This document shows positions 38,432 through 49,888 of a DNA stretch of 64,000 bases, piece after piece. The position numbers were made by a program, and so were the translations under genes. Source of the DNA: Apostichopus japonicus (Eukaryota > Echinodermata > Holothuroidea > Aspidochirotida > Stichopodidae); NCBI RefSeq assembly GCF_037975245.1, contig NC_092570.1, forward strand, positions 4,246,001 through 4,310,000. Reading direction: 5' to 3'. The number at the start of each line of letters is the position of its first letter. The first letter of the stretch is position 1. The notes beneath the pieces are model-generated. The model was not told where the DNA came from. It saw nothing but the letters and a program-made list of their open reading frames with translations, and did not search any database.

Positions 38432-38668
38432 TTACGGAGCAATTTGAGGTGTTAAGAACCCACCCTCCTCACCCCTATCCCCCGCTTTAGTGGTGGGGAT
38501 TATAGTTCCTTCCTCCAGTAACTCCAGTGGCGATGAGGTTGCGGTGATTCGTTTGGGTGTTCTGAGGTGCACCTGCAGTATGTTTGTATCTTGCACTGGT
38601 TCTCCGATTGTAAACTTACGTACCACTCCATCGTTTTCTATTGTTAACTGAAACCGTAATACCGTCAT
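38432..38668 (-). CDS. Unassigned open frame in fucosyltransferase intron, possible transposon remnant
   Basis: A 78-codon frame on the minus strand starts with ATG and reads MTVLRFQLTIENDG, with VHLRTPKRITATSSP in the middle. Its composition looks protein-like, but I cannot assign a family. It may be a remnant of a mobile element's coding region. Confidence 0.3.
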   Translation of the reverse strand: MTVLRFQLTIENDGVVRKFTIGEPVQDTNILQVHLRTPKRITATSSPLELLEEGTIIPTTKAGDRGEEGGFLTPQIAP

Positions 38669-39575
38669 ACCGGAGATTGATTTTCCCTTTTTTGTTCGTT
38701 TTTGCTCTCCTTGCCTAATTTTTTATTCAATTGTTTCCAGATCCCTGAGACCACCTCGTCAAATATGGATCTACTTTGGGAAAGAACCTCCTTACAAAAG
38801 TAGCAACTGGAAACCACCCGACCCAACTCTCTTAACATTTAATTGGACTATGACGTATCAGCGAGATTCTGATATCGTATTTCCTTACGGAAAGTATTTG
38901 GATAGCGATCCAGAAATAGCGGATAATGACAACAGAAACTGGGCTGCTAACAAAACCAGACTTATAGTGTGGATGTCATCTAATTGCAAATTGACATATT
39001 GGGATTGCTTTGTTAAGAAACTTAAGAAACTGATAGCGGTCGATATGTATGAAGCATGTGGTACATTAACTTGCCCACGTCGCAAGGGATGTGACGTATT
39101 ACTCAGTTCTTATAAGTTTTACCTTGCATTAGAAAATAGCCAATGCAAAGATTATATTTCAGAAATGTTTTGGTTGAATGCCTTTTCGCATCAGTCTGTT
39201 CCAATAGTATACGGTACGTCCATAGAAAATTATAAAAGTGTAGCGCCTCCTCACTCTTTCATCCATCTAGACGAATTTTCAAGTATGGCGGCGCTAGTCA
39301 AGTATATCAAATACCTCGATAAGAACGATACGGCTTACAATGAGTACTTTGAATGGAAGAAACACGGATCAATCAAAACTTTTCGACTTAAAGAAGAATT
39401 GGGCACATATGATTGGTTGATGTGCGATATTATCTATAAGCTCAGAGAATTTGATAGAGAAAACCCAGTAGAGAGTGAATGGAAACCGAATATGGTTGAT
39501 ATGAAACGTTGGTGGAAGCCGTCGTGTGCAAAACAGGTTTTTCCATTTTCACATTCTCCAAGGTCTTCATTATAG

Positions 39576-40482
39576 GCCCAAAAATGTTAGATTAATAATT
39601 GTTTTTAAAGTTTATAAAAGTACCCTCATCAACAGCAAGGAAAGGGGTAGAGGGGGGGGGGGGAGGGGTAGGGGCCTAACGACTCAATTGTTACACTCTC
39701 ATATTTGGTGGCTCAATTTCTCATAACAACTATTCTCTGTTTCCTGCTCACCTGTTATAAATTAATCATAGTACAACCATTCGTATCACTCAGTGTTGAG
39801 ATAGATTTTGTATATGATGGTTGTCATATTTTGCTCATGCGGGTCTGGACATTTCACAAATCTTGACCCCGCAGTTCCTCCTTTAAATTTTGTTTATATT
39901 TGAAGTGGCCTTTTCAGTGGATCTGCTGCAGTGGTGGTCTTCCTTTGTGATTAATCGGTCTAGCGCCACCACATTTGGTTCATAATTTTAATTTGTATGT
40001 TAAGTTTTCATACGTGGTCGTAAGTTTTCCATTTTATTGACTATAGAGGAGCAAATAGAACGGTTAGAGCTATCAAGGCTAGGAAGGTAGTTTACTCGTT
40101 GCTTTTCTTTTGAAATATCATGTCATGTGATATCATATAGCCTAACACTTTGTTTGTTCTTGAACAACATGGCATAACAGTCATGATTAAACCTATGGTA
40201 GCTATGGAGTTGAGTTAGCCTATACCATGAGTACCATTGGTTTTACATCATACAACGAAGTAGCATATTACGCATAAATGAATAAACATTACATAAATAC
40301 GCATAATGCATAAACATTACATCATTCGCATCATGAATAAACATACAGGCACACTATCTTAACACCAACACATAATGAGTGAACGAACATACGCATAATG
40401 AGTGAACTGGGGATACTGTGGGGAACAACAAAGTATGCATGATTTTCCGAAATATACATACATGCATAATTAGTTAGCATAA
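39576..40482. other. Spacer after fucosyltransferase copy 2
   Basis: A poly-G tract at 39652-39662 and AT-rich sequence with repeated CATAATGA/CATAAATGA phrases at 40270-40400. No coding frame. Confidence 0.5.
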
Positions 40483-40862
40483 TAATAATAATAATTCTCA
40501 GTTCTTTTATAGCGCAACTTACAATAAAGTCTCGCCGCGCTGTACTTAACCATGGTCATTGGTAACTTGTCACACCTACACACCAAAGTGTGCACAATTC
40601 AAACAATCTCTCCTGGGGCACCACAGTGCACCACAGCCACGTGTCCCCTGGGGGACTTCCCATAGGGTGCAGCCACAAACCGGGGCACGCAACTATATTT
40701 ACAAGTCACCTCGCAAGTCCCCATTTATACACCTGGGTGAAGAGAGGCAATGGAGATAAAGTGCTTTGCCCAAGGACACAACGCAATGATCTGGCCAAGG
40801 CTCGAACCTGCAATCCTAAGATCACAAGTACACTGCCTTAACCACTTGACCACAACGCCCTC
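40483..40862 (-). mobile_element. Full-length tRNA-derived SINE with ATT tail
   Basis: Read on the minus strand from 40862: AGGGCGTTGTGGTCAAGTGG (A box with GTGGTCAAGTGGTTAAGGC) and B box GGTTCGAGCC, then CCTTGGGCAAAGCACTTTAT and CACCCAGGTGTATAAATGGG, ending GCGCTATAAAAGAACTGAG and an ATT run. This head, body and tail order is the standard layout of a common invertebrate tRNA-SINE type. Length is about 380 bp. Confidence 0.85.
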
Positions 40863-41478
40863 CGGGTATGGTTTTATGGTGTCTTATGACGTAACACGGT
40901 GGCATAAATGGCGCGCCGTACGAATCCCTTCACATTTCAAAAGAGTGGACAAGATACGCATTGCCCTTATAGACGTATAGAGTAACAGGGGAGTCAGAGA
41001 TGGAAATGTCCCTTTCAATTTGAAAAAGTGAGGGGGGAGGGGAGGGGGGCTCTGCACACCCCCTCCAGCTGTCATACCAATAGAATTTCGACAAAAATCC
41101 CGAAATTTTAAAGAGATGTTCAAAATGTTGAGATCAGGCATTCGAAAATTTTGAGCTATAAAAGTCAAAATTTCAAATACCCCGTCTTGGCCATTGAAAC
41201 ATATACATTGTATTGCATCAGTACAGTAAAGGAACTAAACTAAATGCAATAGTGTAGGGATATACCTAGACCAGGAAGCTGCTATGGACCTTCACCTATT
41301 CCGTATATTGTACAAATGTTAACGGGTATTTTGTTGCCATGGCAACATCTTTAAAATCCCCTTCCAGTGATGGTTGGCTTTTTTTCCATGTGTATATTTA
41401 TTGACCTTCCTATATATATTTAATTCCAATATCTTAAACTGTCTTACAAAGGAAACCCAAAGGAGATATTTTTGCACT
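40863..41478. other. Spacer, no gene
   Basis: Contains a G-rich tract at 41030-41050 followed by CTGCACACCCCCTCC; similar wording at 46450-46475 suggests another dispersed repeat. No coding frame. Confidence 0.45.
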
Positions 41479-41735
<257 letters not shown>

Positions 41736-41939
41736 GTTGCCCTTGTCGTTAACCTCCATTTCATTAACAAAAGTCTGTTCAAAGTATCTCTTTCGAGATC
41801 CGGCATTAGAAATCACAGATGACTTTGAGTTGGTTAGAATCATGTTTGATCTCTAGAGTAAGGCAAAATATGTCACCAAAAACAGAACTAGTATTGTTCA
41901 ATACAGGTGACAAACGCCTACAGTGGAATTACGACCTTC

Positions 41940-42090
41940 CTTACGGGTTTCGAACCTCTGGACATACAATCAGCGTCCATAGCCTGTGGTTAGGGTGTCC
42001 GCATATATAGCGGGAGGCCCGGGTCAGAATCCCGGTGGAGGCTGGAAGATTTTTCACTGTTCTGGATTTTACAAACACATTACGATATCA
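41940..42090 (+). mobile_element. tRNA-derived SINE, second copy, entering an AT tail
   Basis: The head TAGCCTGTGGTTAGGGTGTC, a degenerate B box, and the body GGCTGGAAGATTTTTCACTG/TTCTGGATTTTACAA match the copy at 41617, then run into AT repeats. Just before it, TTTCGAACCTCTGGACATAC looks like the 3' half of another tRNA-like head on the opposite strand. Confidence 0.7.
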
Positions 42091-42252
42091 ATTATATATA
42101 TGTATATATGTATATATATATATATATATATATAGGATATATATATATATATATATAGCCTATATATATCCTATATATATATAGGCTATATATATACATA
42201 TATACAAACATATATATATATATGTATATATTATTTGTTTATATATAGGTGT
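42091..42252. repeat. AT-rich palindromic microsatellite
   Basis: AT runs are punctuated by TATAGCCTATATATATCC and its inverse ending TATATATAGGCTATA, so the block can fold into a long hairpin or cruciform. Confidence 0.85.
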
Positions 42253-44265
42253 GTGTGTTTGTATGTATGTATTTCACTAGGACCACTTTTTGTATTTCTC
42301 ATACATCCCCAATCGTCACAGATAACACACTTCTTCGTTGCATGTTTTGTAGGTAAACACTATGAAAAGCGTTTGACTTGACCTACAGTGTAAAATTGAT
42401 AAGATTAGTTGCGAATAAATCCAATTTGATTTAGGACTGCGATACGTTTAAGTGAAATCCTAATTAAAAATAATGCGATTGAAATGTAAGGGATCAATAG
42501 CATGCAATTTATAAGCGTTATTCACTATGCAAGGCCAAAATCACACTGAATTTGTTCCGATATAAGAATGGTGTTATATGCGGGGAAGACTACATACACT
42601 TTGGTATTATGTAAAAAGTTTTTGTTTAATGTTCTTCTTCTTCTTGTTCTCGGATTTCATTTCACGAAGTAATTTATTCTGGAGAACACAGTTAATGACT
42701 GATCGCAATTTACATCAAGATATACTTAAAAAGGCGATTGGTCGTCTTGTAGAGTGACGTCAGACTTTGACACGGGTGCATATTGTTTTATACTAATGAT
42801 ATGAATCAGTATCTCATTGAACTCGTGTTCCTTAAATTTGCCTTATTCTGACCAATACATGTAATATTCAAATGAAACCGAATACTCCTCAGTCTAAGTA
42901 AAACATGAACAGTGGCGTGATTACGAGGAGGGGGAGGGGACGGGGGTAACACGCCCCTCCCCTATCGTCAGTCGGGGAAGGGGGTTACATTAATTTGGGA
43001 AAGAATAAGATCACTCCTCCGTGCACAGGACAACCTTTCAAAAGGTTAATGATATTCATCGCAAATAAACTGGAAAAAAAATGTTTCACAAAACTTTAAC
43101 ACAGCATACACTCATATGGGAAACAGGTTAAGGGCAAAACGGCATTTCCAAAAAACGTCAGCCCACCCGAAAAGTTTAAATGATACGAACATGCTTGTGA
43201 TAAGTTCAAAACACCGCAAACCAGATTTTTGTCATTCCAAATTCCTTACACTGAATAAAAGTAGTATTGTGTCGTTCCACTCCTGTATACTCCTGTATAG
43301 GCCGAAGGGGGGATTTATTCGAATAGGACTATAAAGAGTATATAACTCGGAAGTAAACGTGAATAAGCCTTTCATTCCTATTGATTACTGACTGGCTGTT
43401 AAGCACCGATAATTCTCTGCATGCGTTTAGTTTATAAGACCATGAAGGTAAAACTGTCTTTACCTCCATTATAAGACTTCGCTGGACTTCTCTTCAACTC
43501 GTCTTTACAAGTCACAATACTATTTAGTGACGTTGCTGTCATGTAGGCTGGCCCATAGTCTGAAGTATTGTTACATTGTAATGACTAATAAGGTAGGGGG
43601 TTTTGTTTTGTTTGAATAAAGGACCCGGCGATACCCTTGAAGTATATTGAAATATCTGGACGATGCGAATCCGTGACGTCACAACCAACCATGTTCGTAC
43701 TGTTTACAAATTTTGGGAGGGCTTGTGGTAAGTTTCAAATTATTGGGTTATCTATTGTAAATATGAAAAACATTTGAACTATTCTTTAAAATTGGCTGAC
43801 CTGATTATTTCAACACAGAGACCATGACGTCGGTTCCTCATATGCAACAATCAGCTCAGTTGGGAAATATAAGATAGTTTTGACCTCAAATTACAATGTT
43901 TACAATGAATTACAAGACATTCAAGGAGTACAGTAGTACGACCATTTCATTTTGAATACCATCAATAATATGAAGTTAACTAATAACCAAACTTAAGAAA
44001 CTTGATGACCTGTTATCGCCACTGGGAATGCCCAAATATTATTATGATCACATGAGTCAGGTTCTATTTGTAAGATTACCAGAACTGGGAATGTAACCAT
44101 GCTTAACATGTTTTTTCATGATTGGTGCATGAAGTAACGATTTTTAAGTTTTAGTAGAGAATGACTTATATGTGTAGACTTACAAAAAACCTCCACCAGT
44201 ACTTGAGTATACAAGGAAGGCAGTGCAAAGGGACGGCACCATGTTATGATATACGTGTGTCGACT
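42253..44265. other. Intergenic region, no gene seen
   Basis: Sequence without supported exons. A hAT-like start CAGTGGCGTGATTACGAGG at 42911 with G- and C-rich tracts to 42990 may be one end of a MITE whose partner end I could not find. Confidence 0.45.
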
Positions 44266-44269
44266 AACC

Positions 44270-44560
44270 ATATCCAGTGATACATAACTTAAACATTATG
44301 TGCTGATCTCATAGACCACTCCATCAGCACTCACGTGTAAAAAATAATCACCGAGTGATTCTCACTGAAGAATGACTTAAAATGCTTTACGACAAAACAT
44401 GTGCTGACCTACAACACCACTCCATCAGCACTCGCGTGTTAAAAGAAAGCACCCAGTGATTCTCACTAAAGAATGACTTACAATGCATTACTAAAGACCA
44501 TGCGCAAACCACCTACAAGACCACTCCTTCAGTACTTACGCGAAAATGTCTTTCAAAAGG
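44270..44560. repeat. ~105-bp tandem repeat, about three copies
   Basis: CCACTCCATCAGCACTC occurs near 44315 and 44420 and, diverged as CCACTCCTTCAGTACTT, near 44521. AGTGATTCTCACT and GAATGACTTA recur between them at matching offsets. Confidence 0.75.
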
Positions 44561-44792
44561 GACAGAATGCCTTACGTGTGGACTCGACACATCCGGTAAT
44601 CCATCGCTCAAAAGGAGCACGTGAGAATTTCGTAAAATATGGAACGAATCGTCATATGAATTAATACATTATTAAACGTTCCCTTCCCAAATGTTAACAT
44701 GTTGACTACAGGTATAGGTGACACTGTCCTGCTTCTGTACTTGTATTCAAATCTCCCTAACGACAAGACTCGTTCGAGGTGTTACAGTCTTC

Positions 44793-44960
44793 AGGCGCGT
44801 ATCCAGGATTTTCTAACCCGGGGGGCGCGAATTACTATCTAAGCGGAGCGCCACCATCGGTTGGCGCGGAGCGTACAAGAAAATTTCTGGCTTCTATACC
44901 CCCAGAACACCGGAAATGGCACTTCTCGGGCTTGAAAATGACCAACCAGATGTACATTTT
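44793..44960 (+). repeat. Dispersed hairpin repeat, copy with hAT-like start
   Basis: Starts CAGGCGCGTATCCAGGATT, then GGGGGGCGCGAATT and the core TATCTAAGCGGAGCGCCACC followed by ATCGGTTGGCGCGGAGCG. A CCTGGATACGCACCTG end at 46735-46750 could be the partner terminus of a ~1.96-kb element, but the flanks do not match as a target-site duplication. Confidence 0.55.
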
Positions 44961-45469
44961 TGCCTGAGAACCAAGTATTTCCCCAAAGTTTTTTTTTCCA
45001 TCCATTACCTTTTTGAAGATTGTCATCAGTCACACATCATGTTCGACCTCATTGCATGTCCTATGGATCATTGCTTTTGTAGGTGATTCTACGTCACGGC
45101 CCACAATATCCGAAAGCCCCACTTTTCAAGGTTTTAAGCCCATTATTTGTTGAGAATTTGAAAATTTACATTTCTCGTGAATAAAAATCACTTCAAAACA
45201 TACCCATAATGTTGCACAAAATTCTATCTATGGACAACCAATATAGAAAAACCTCCTTGAACCCCTAATAGACAGGTCAAAATTGCACGAGTAGAGGAAA
45301 GTATGATGAAGAATGTTGGTGAGGAAATTTTCGAAAATTCCGACACAGTTAATTTATTGGTGTACAAATATTAAAACCTCTTATAATGGCTATTATAAAA
45401 CTTGGTTGAAGGAAATGACAAATAGCAGATATTTCCGATATCAGGTATATCGAAACCGAACACTACACA

Positions 45470-45909
45470 CATAGGCGTAGGTCCCGTAGGAGGCGGGGCT
45501 GCAGCCCCCCCCCCTTCCCGCAACCAAATATTTTCCCTTTTTTTCGGGCACCTACTGAAAGAAAAATAAATAGCAAGGAATAGCTTAAAAATTATCTCCT
45601 TGGTAATTAAAATAAAGTTCTAAGCTTGGCCGACATTACTACTGTAAAAGAGAGTTTTGACATAAATGGATCTGTATGGTTTTTCTCCATCTACATAAGA
45701 CATTTGGTTGTTTACATTAGCATCCGGCGGTATACTGTGCAACTTTCACGGACCTTAAGGCACACGATGCCATGCAATGTAATGACCGATGATTGCTTAT
45801 ATGATATTGACATCGATGTGTTGAACGCACGCGAAGCGCGAGAAAAATTTTGGCTTTTTTTCGGGCAAGTCGTTACAGCCCCAAATCCAATTTGGCTCCT
45901 ACGCCTTTG
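45470..45909. mobile_element. hAT-type MITE, 440 bp, perfect 8-bp target-site duplication
   Basis: Ends: CATAGGCGTAGG at the left and, reverse complemented, CAAAGGCGTAGG at the right. ACTACACA flanks both sides (45462-45469 and 45910-45917). A G/C-rich tract lies just inside the left end. The 94-codon frame inside has no transposase features. Confidence 0.9.
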
Positions 45910-46004
45910 ACTACACACAGACAGTTTTTGAGGCTGTTCATCGTGGAACATGCATTTCAATGCTCACTGATATGATGTTATATCTGCTCTTTGCTTTACA
46001 AATT

Positions 46005-46260
46005 CGAACAGGCGTGTAGCGAGTAATTGCCAAGGGAGGGGCGAAGCCTGTAGGCAAACTATCTAAGCGAAGCGCCACCATGAGTTGGCGCGAAGCGTAC
46101 CCCAAAAATTTTGGCCGAAAATGCCTCCCAGATCGCTGCATGGAAATGACACTTCCCAGGCCTTGTAAGTTGCATCTAAGCATTGTCTATTTTGAAATTA
46201 CTAGCGATGTCGTAAAGAAAATTTGCTCGGGGGGGGGGGCGGTCGCCCCCTTCCCGAAAT
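46005..46260 (+). repeat. Dispersed hairpin repeat, second plus-strand copy
   Basis: CAGGCGTGTAGCGAGTAATT followed by CTATCTAAGCGAAGCGCCAC and GAGTTGGCGCGAAGCGTACC, then CTCCCAGATCGC and a G/C tract at 46230-46250. It shares the core with 44836-44890 and with the minus-strand copy at 16420-16668. Confidence 0.6.
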
Positions 46261-46972
46261 GCGTCATGTTCCCCGACGACTCGGTCGAGTTCAAGACCAG
46301 CCACAGTTGGTTCCATATAGCACAATTGTACAATTGTTAAGGCGTCCATACACACACACGCGTTATGATAGACCATATATAGTATTTATATAGATACATT
46401 AGTGAGAGAGGAAAAATGGAAACGTCAAAAATGGAGTTGTCGGTGTAAGAGGTAGGGTGAGGCGCACACCCCCTCCGTAATCCTTGATCTGTCACTGGCT
46501 ACCCTGTGTATATAATTGGGATCAGCGCTTTAACTATGACTGTTCCTTTTTCTCTTCCCGAGGTATTGGCTATCTTCTACTCACTCCTTTTCTCCTTTTT
46601 CTCTCTTTTTTCTTTTTCTTTTCCCTTCCTTCCTCTCCTCCTCCTCTTTTTTCCCCTATTTTTTCCTTTTTTCTTCTCTTTTTTTCTCTCCTCTTTTCCT
46701 TACCCGGGGGGCGCGCGCCCCCAACGCCCCCCCCCCTGGATACGCACCTGATCACATGCACTAAACATTTTGACCTGCTGTGCCTTAGACAAATATGCAG
46801 CTTTCCAAACAAATTAGAACAGGGCAACAACCTTTGTAGAAGACCTTTGTTTAGATGCTGATCAGAGATAAGGTATGGTACAGAAGCTTGGTAGCAAACA
46901 CCCAAGAAACCAAATTGAATATTTGTTTCCTAATTTTGTCATGTGATCAAAATGACATGATGACACCAATAT
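46261..46972. other. Pyrimidine-rich spacer
   Basis: A strongly pyrimidine-rich stretch (46555-46700, mostly TTTTCTCC) followed by a G/C tract with GGCGCGCGCC. Open frames on both strands are compositional. Confidence 0.6.
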
Positions 46973-49140
46973 CTGCAGACACCGGGCTGAAGCTGGCCAA
47001 CAGACCTCTGACAGATCGCTGAAAAATGAACAGCGTCTACCTCGAATAGGGGATTGAATTCATGCCGGTTGCACAGACAATAGAGCATTCCAAGGAAGCA
47101 AAGGAAGGTATCTCGAAAAAAACGTCGTCGCTAAAGTTCAACACTGTAGTCGCGGAGGTTGGCTGTTTGGGTCAAAGGCTGACCGCAAATTATGTGAAAT
47201 ATGCGGAAAATGTTGTTAACAGCAAAAACGTTACCATGCGAAGTGAGATGCTTTTGAGAACGAAGGGACAGGGGAAATGACAAAATTGGCGAAGTTTTTT
47301 AGTCTGTTAATTTTAAGGAATTAAAAGAAGGCTCAAACTGTACCTTATTCTTTACGCTCAATTTCTCAATTGACAAGTGAAGTTTGTATTGATGTTAGAT
47401 ATTCTTCGTCTGTTTGCTCGTAGGAGATTGGAAAATAAACTCCTGGGTTATTGACGTATCCACTAAAAAGTTAGATTAGTGTACGTCGACCTGAGAGGTT
47501 AAACTTCGGAAAATAACCCTAAACTAACCTGCTTTATTGATTTTGGGGAGATTTTGTGAGTCATCACATTACTTTTTTATGCTTGGATATTACTGATGGT
47601 CTGAAAAATGATGAGGATTGAATATGATTTCAGGTATTTTATAAAATCGCAATGCAAAAATTCTACACTACAGAGCGAACACAGGTAATTTGACAACCCC
47701 AATTAATCAGTCAATTTAACCCCGTGATAATTTTTGTGCCATCAATTGACTACCCTCAATATATGTAGGGGTCACTATTCTTTCATTTTCATGACTTTTC
47801 ATGACAATCGAATGGGGTCTACTATCAGCAGCAGGCGGATTCCGGCAGCACCCTCATCGGCTTAATGCAAAAATACTACACTAAAAAGCGAAAACAGCTA
47901 TAATGACAACCCTCATTAATTGCTCAATTTAACCCCGTGATAAGTTTTGTGCCATCAATTGACCACCCTCAATATATGTAGGGGTCACTATTCTTTCATT
48001 TTCATGACTTTTCATGACAATCGAAGGGGGTCTACTATCAGCAGCAGGCGGATTCCGGCAGCGCCCTCATCGGCTTAATGCAAAAATACTACACTAAAGA
48101 GCGAAAACAGCTATAATGACAACCCTCATTAATTGCTCAACTTAACCCCGTGAAAATTTTTGGGCCATCAAATAACCATCATAAATGAATGTAAAGGACA
48201 TTATTCTTTCTTTTTCATGACTTTTCATGACAATCGAAGTGGGTCTACTATCAGCAGCAGGCGGATTCCGGCAGCGCCCTCATTGGCTTAATGCAAAAAT
48301 ACTACACTAAAGAGCGAAAACAGCAAAAATGACAACCCCCAATAATTGCTCAATTTAACCCCGTGATAATTTTTGTGCCATCAAAAAACCATCATAAATG
48401 AACGTAAGAGGACATTATTCTTTCATTTTCATGATATTTCATGAAAATCGAAGTGGGTCTACTATCAGCAGCAGGCAGATTCCGGCAGCGCCCTCATCGG
48501 CTTAATGCAAAAATTCTACACTACAGAGCGAAAACAGCTATAATGGCAACCCTCATTAATTGCTCAATTTAACCCCGTGATAATTTTTGTGCCATCAATT
48601 GACCACCCTCAATATATGTAGAGGACATTATTCTTTCATGTTCATGACTTTTCATGACAAACGAAGGGGGTCTAATATCAGCAGCAGGCGGATTCCGGCA
48701 GCACCCTCATCGGCTTAATGCAAAAATAATACACTTAAGAGCGAAAACAGCTATATTGGTAACCCTCATTAATTGCTCAATTTAACCCCGTGATAATTTT
48801 TATGCCATCAAATGACCACCCTCAATATATGTAGGGGACATTATTCTTTCATGTTCATGACTTTTCATGACAATCGAAGGGGGTCTACTATCAGCAGCAG
48901 GCGGATTCCGGCAGCACCCTCATCGGCTTAATGCAAAAATACTACACTACAGAGCGAAAACAGCTATAATGGTAACCCTCATTAATTGCTCAATTTAACC
49001 CCGTGATAATTTTTATGCCATCAAATGACCACCCTCAATATATGTAGGGGACATTATTCTTTCATGTTCATGACTTTTCATGACAATCGAAGGGGGTCTA
49101 CTATCAGCAGCAGGCGGATTCCGGCAGCGCCCTCAGGAGC
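46973..49140 (+). mobile_element. Unclassified repeat element with 213-bp tandem array, copy 1
   Basis: The unique left part (46973-47690) and the tandem array (47690-49140) occur again, inverted, at 56862-58228. The left part begins CTGCAGACACCGGGCTGAAG and contains a 72-codon frame (47062-47280) that is frameshifted in the other copy. A compact unit with a unique arm and a central tandem array resembles non-autonomous Helitron or Pearl-like elements of marine invertebrates. I see no decisive termini and no target-site duplication, so the class is open. Confidence 0.65.
47690..49140 (+). repeat. Seven-copy tandem repeat, 213-bp period
   Basis: The anchor ACTATCAGCAGCAGGCGGAT or a close variant recurs at 47821, 48034, 48247, 48461, 48674, 48887 and 49100, a spacing of 213 or 214 each time. 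Each unit also holds AATTTAACCCCGTGATAATT, a doubled TTTCATGACTTTTCATGAC and CATCGGCTTAATGCAAAAAT. Units differ mainly by substitutions, with TATATGTAGGGG or ATGAACGTAAGAGG alternatives in the middle. Confidence 0.95.
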
Positions 49141-49720
49141 TCAATGAACAGATAGTGCTACACTAAATACTTAAAATAGATGTGGTCAGTAATAGGTAAG
49201 CACTTTCCCCTAGCGGAGCAAGCCGTTTCTACTCGATATTTTAGTTGTTAATGAATAAATCCAATGTTAACGAAAGTGCGATACCAAACGCCAGATGACG
49301 AGGATGTAGAGGTATGATGGGATGACTTATCAAGCAACAGGAAGAAAAAATAACCTCCTACATTTCCGTAAGTAATCAGAGCAAATCGTGGCTTTCATTT
49401 TATGTTATTTCCATCTTCTTACTTTATCATGTCTATATCATTACGTGAAAAATCTCATACGGAATGCGCAGAGAAATGCATTTAATAAACCTGATATCAC
49501 TTGGTAGCTAGTTTTTGCCTTTAATTGGTCTTAGTAAGGAATGTTTAAAGTTTACTGGTTTCATAGGAGATACATACTTCTCGTAGATTGGGAGCGCCCA
49601 ATCGCAAAAGTTGTACTAATTATAATTCATCTGAAATGTCGTTGTTCTATATATATAGGCCCTATTTTACTTTAAATTAACGAATATAGTTACTGCTGCT
49701 ATATCTACACAAACACACAC

Positions 49721-49888
<168 letters not shown>

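Larger units (their letters stand above)
36813..38740 (+). other. Intron of fucosyltransferase copy 2
   Basis: Contains an AT array with a SINE head (37141-37290), a G/C-tract repeat resembling the dispersed GGCGTAGCCA family on the minus strand (about 37680-37795), a hAT MITE (37927-38318) and an unassigned minus-strand frame (38668-38432). Confidence 0.7.
36334..39575 (+). pseudogene. Alpha-1,3-fucosyltransferase (GT10), copy 2, probable pseudogene
   Basis: Two exons align with copy 1: 36334-36812 (donor AG|GTAAAA) and 38741-39575 (acceptor TTGTTTCCAG), joined in the same phase as the copy 1 donor. Exon 1 encodes a signal anchor (about residues 18-37) and a stem with GKHFCP, but an in-frame TGA (36697-36699) interrupts it; the same frame then continues to KKMDAVLLYHK and the donor. 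Exon 2 is open throughout: RPPRQIWIYFGKEPP, MTYQRDSDIVFPYG, the GT10 motif and a C-terminal WWKPSC. In that motif DYISEM replaces DYITEK (Met codon 39165-39167). The equivalent Lys binds GDP-fucose in bacterial alpha-1,3-fucosyltransferases and is near-invariant, so activity is unlikely even if the stop were bypassed. The 1.9-kb intron carries a SINE and a hAT MITE. Confidence 0.8.

Noticed and set aside
46484-46905. Phe/Ser/Pro-rich and Lys/Arg-rich open frames
   Set aside because: Compositional result of a pyrimidine tract.
47690-49140. CRISPR-like array
   Set aside because: The whole 213-bp unit repeats with no unique spacers, in an animal genome; it is a tandem repeat.
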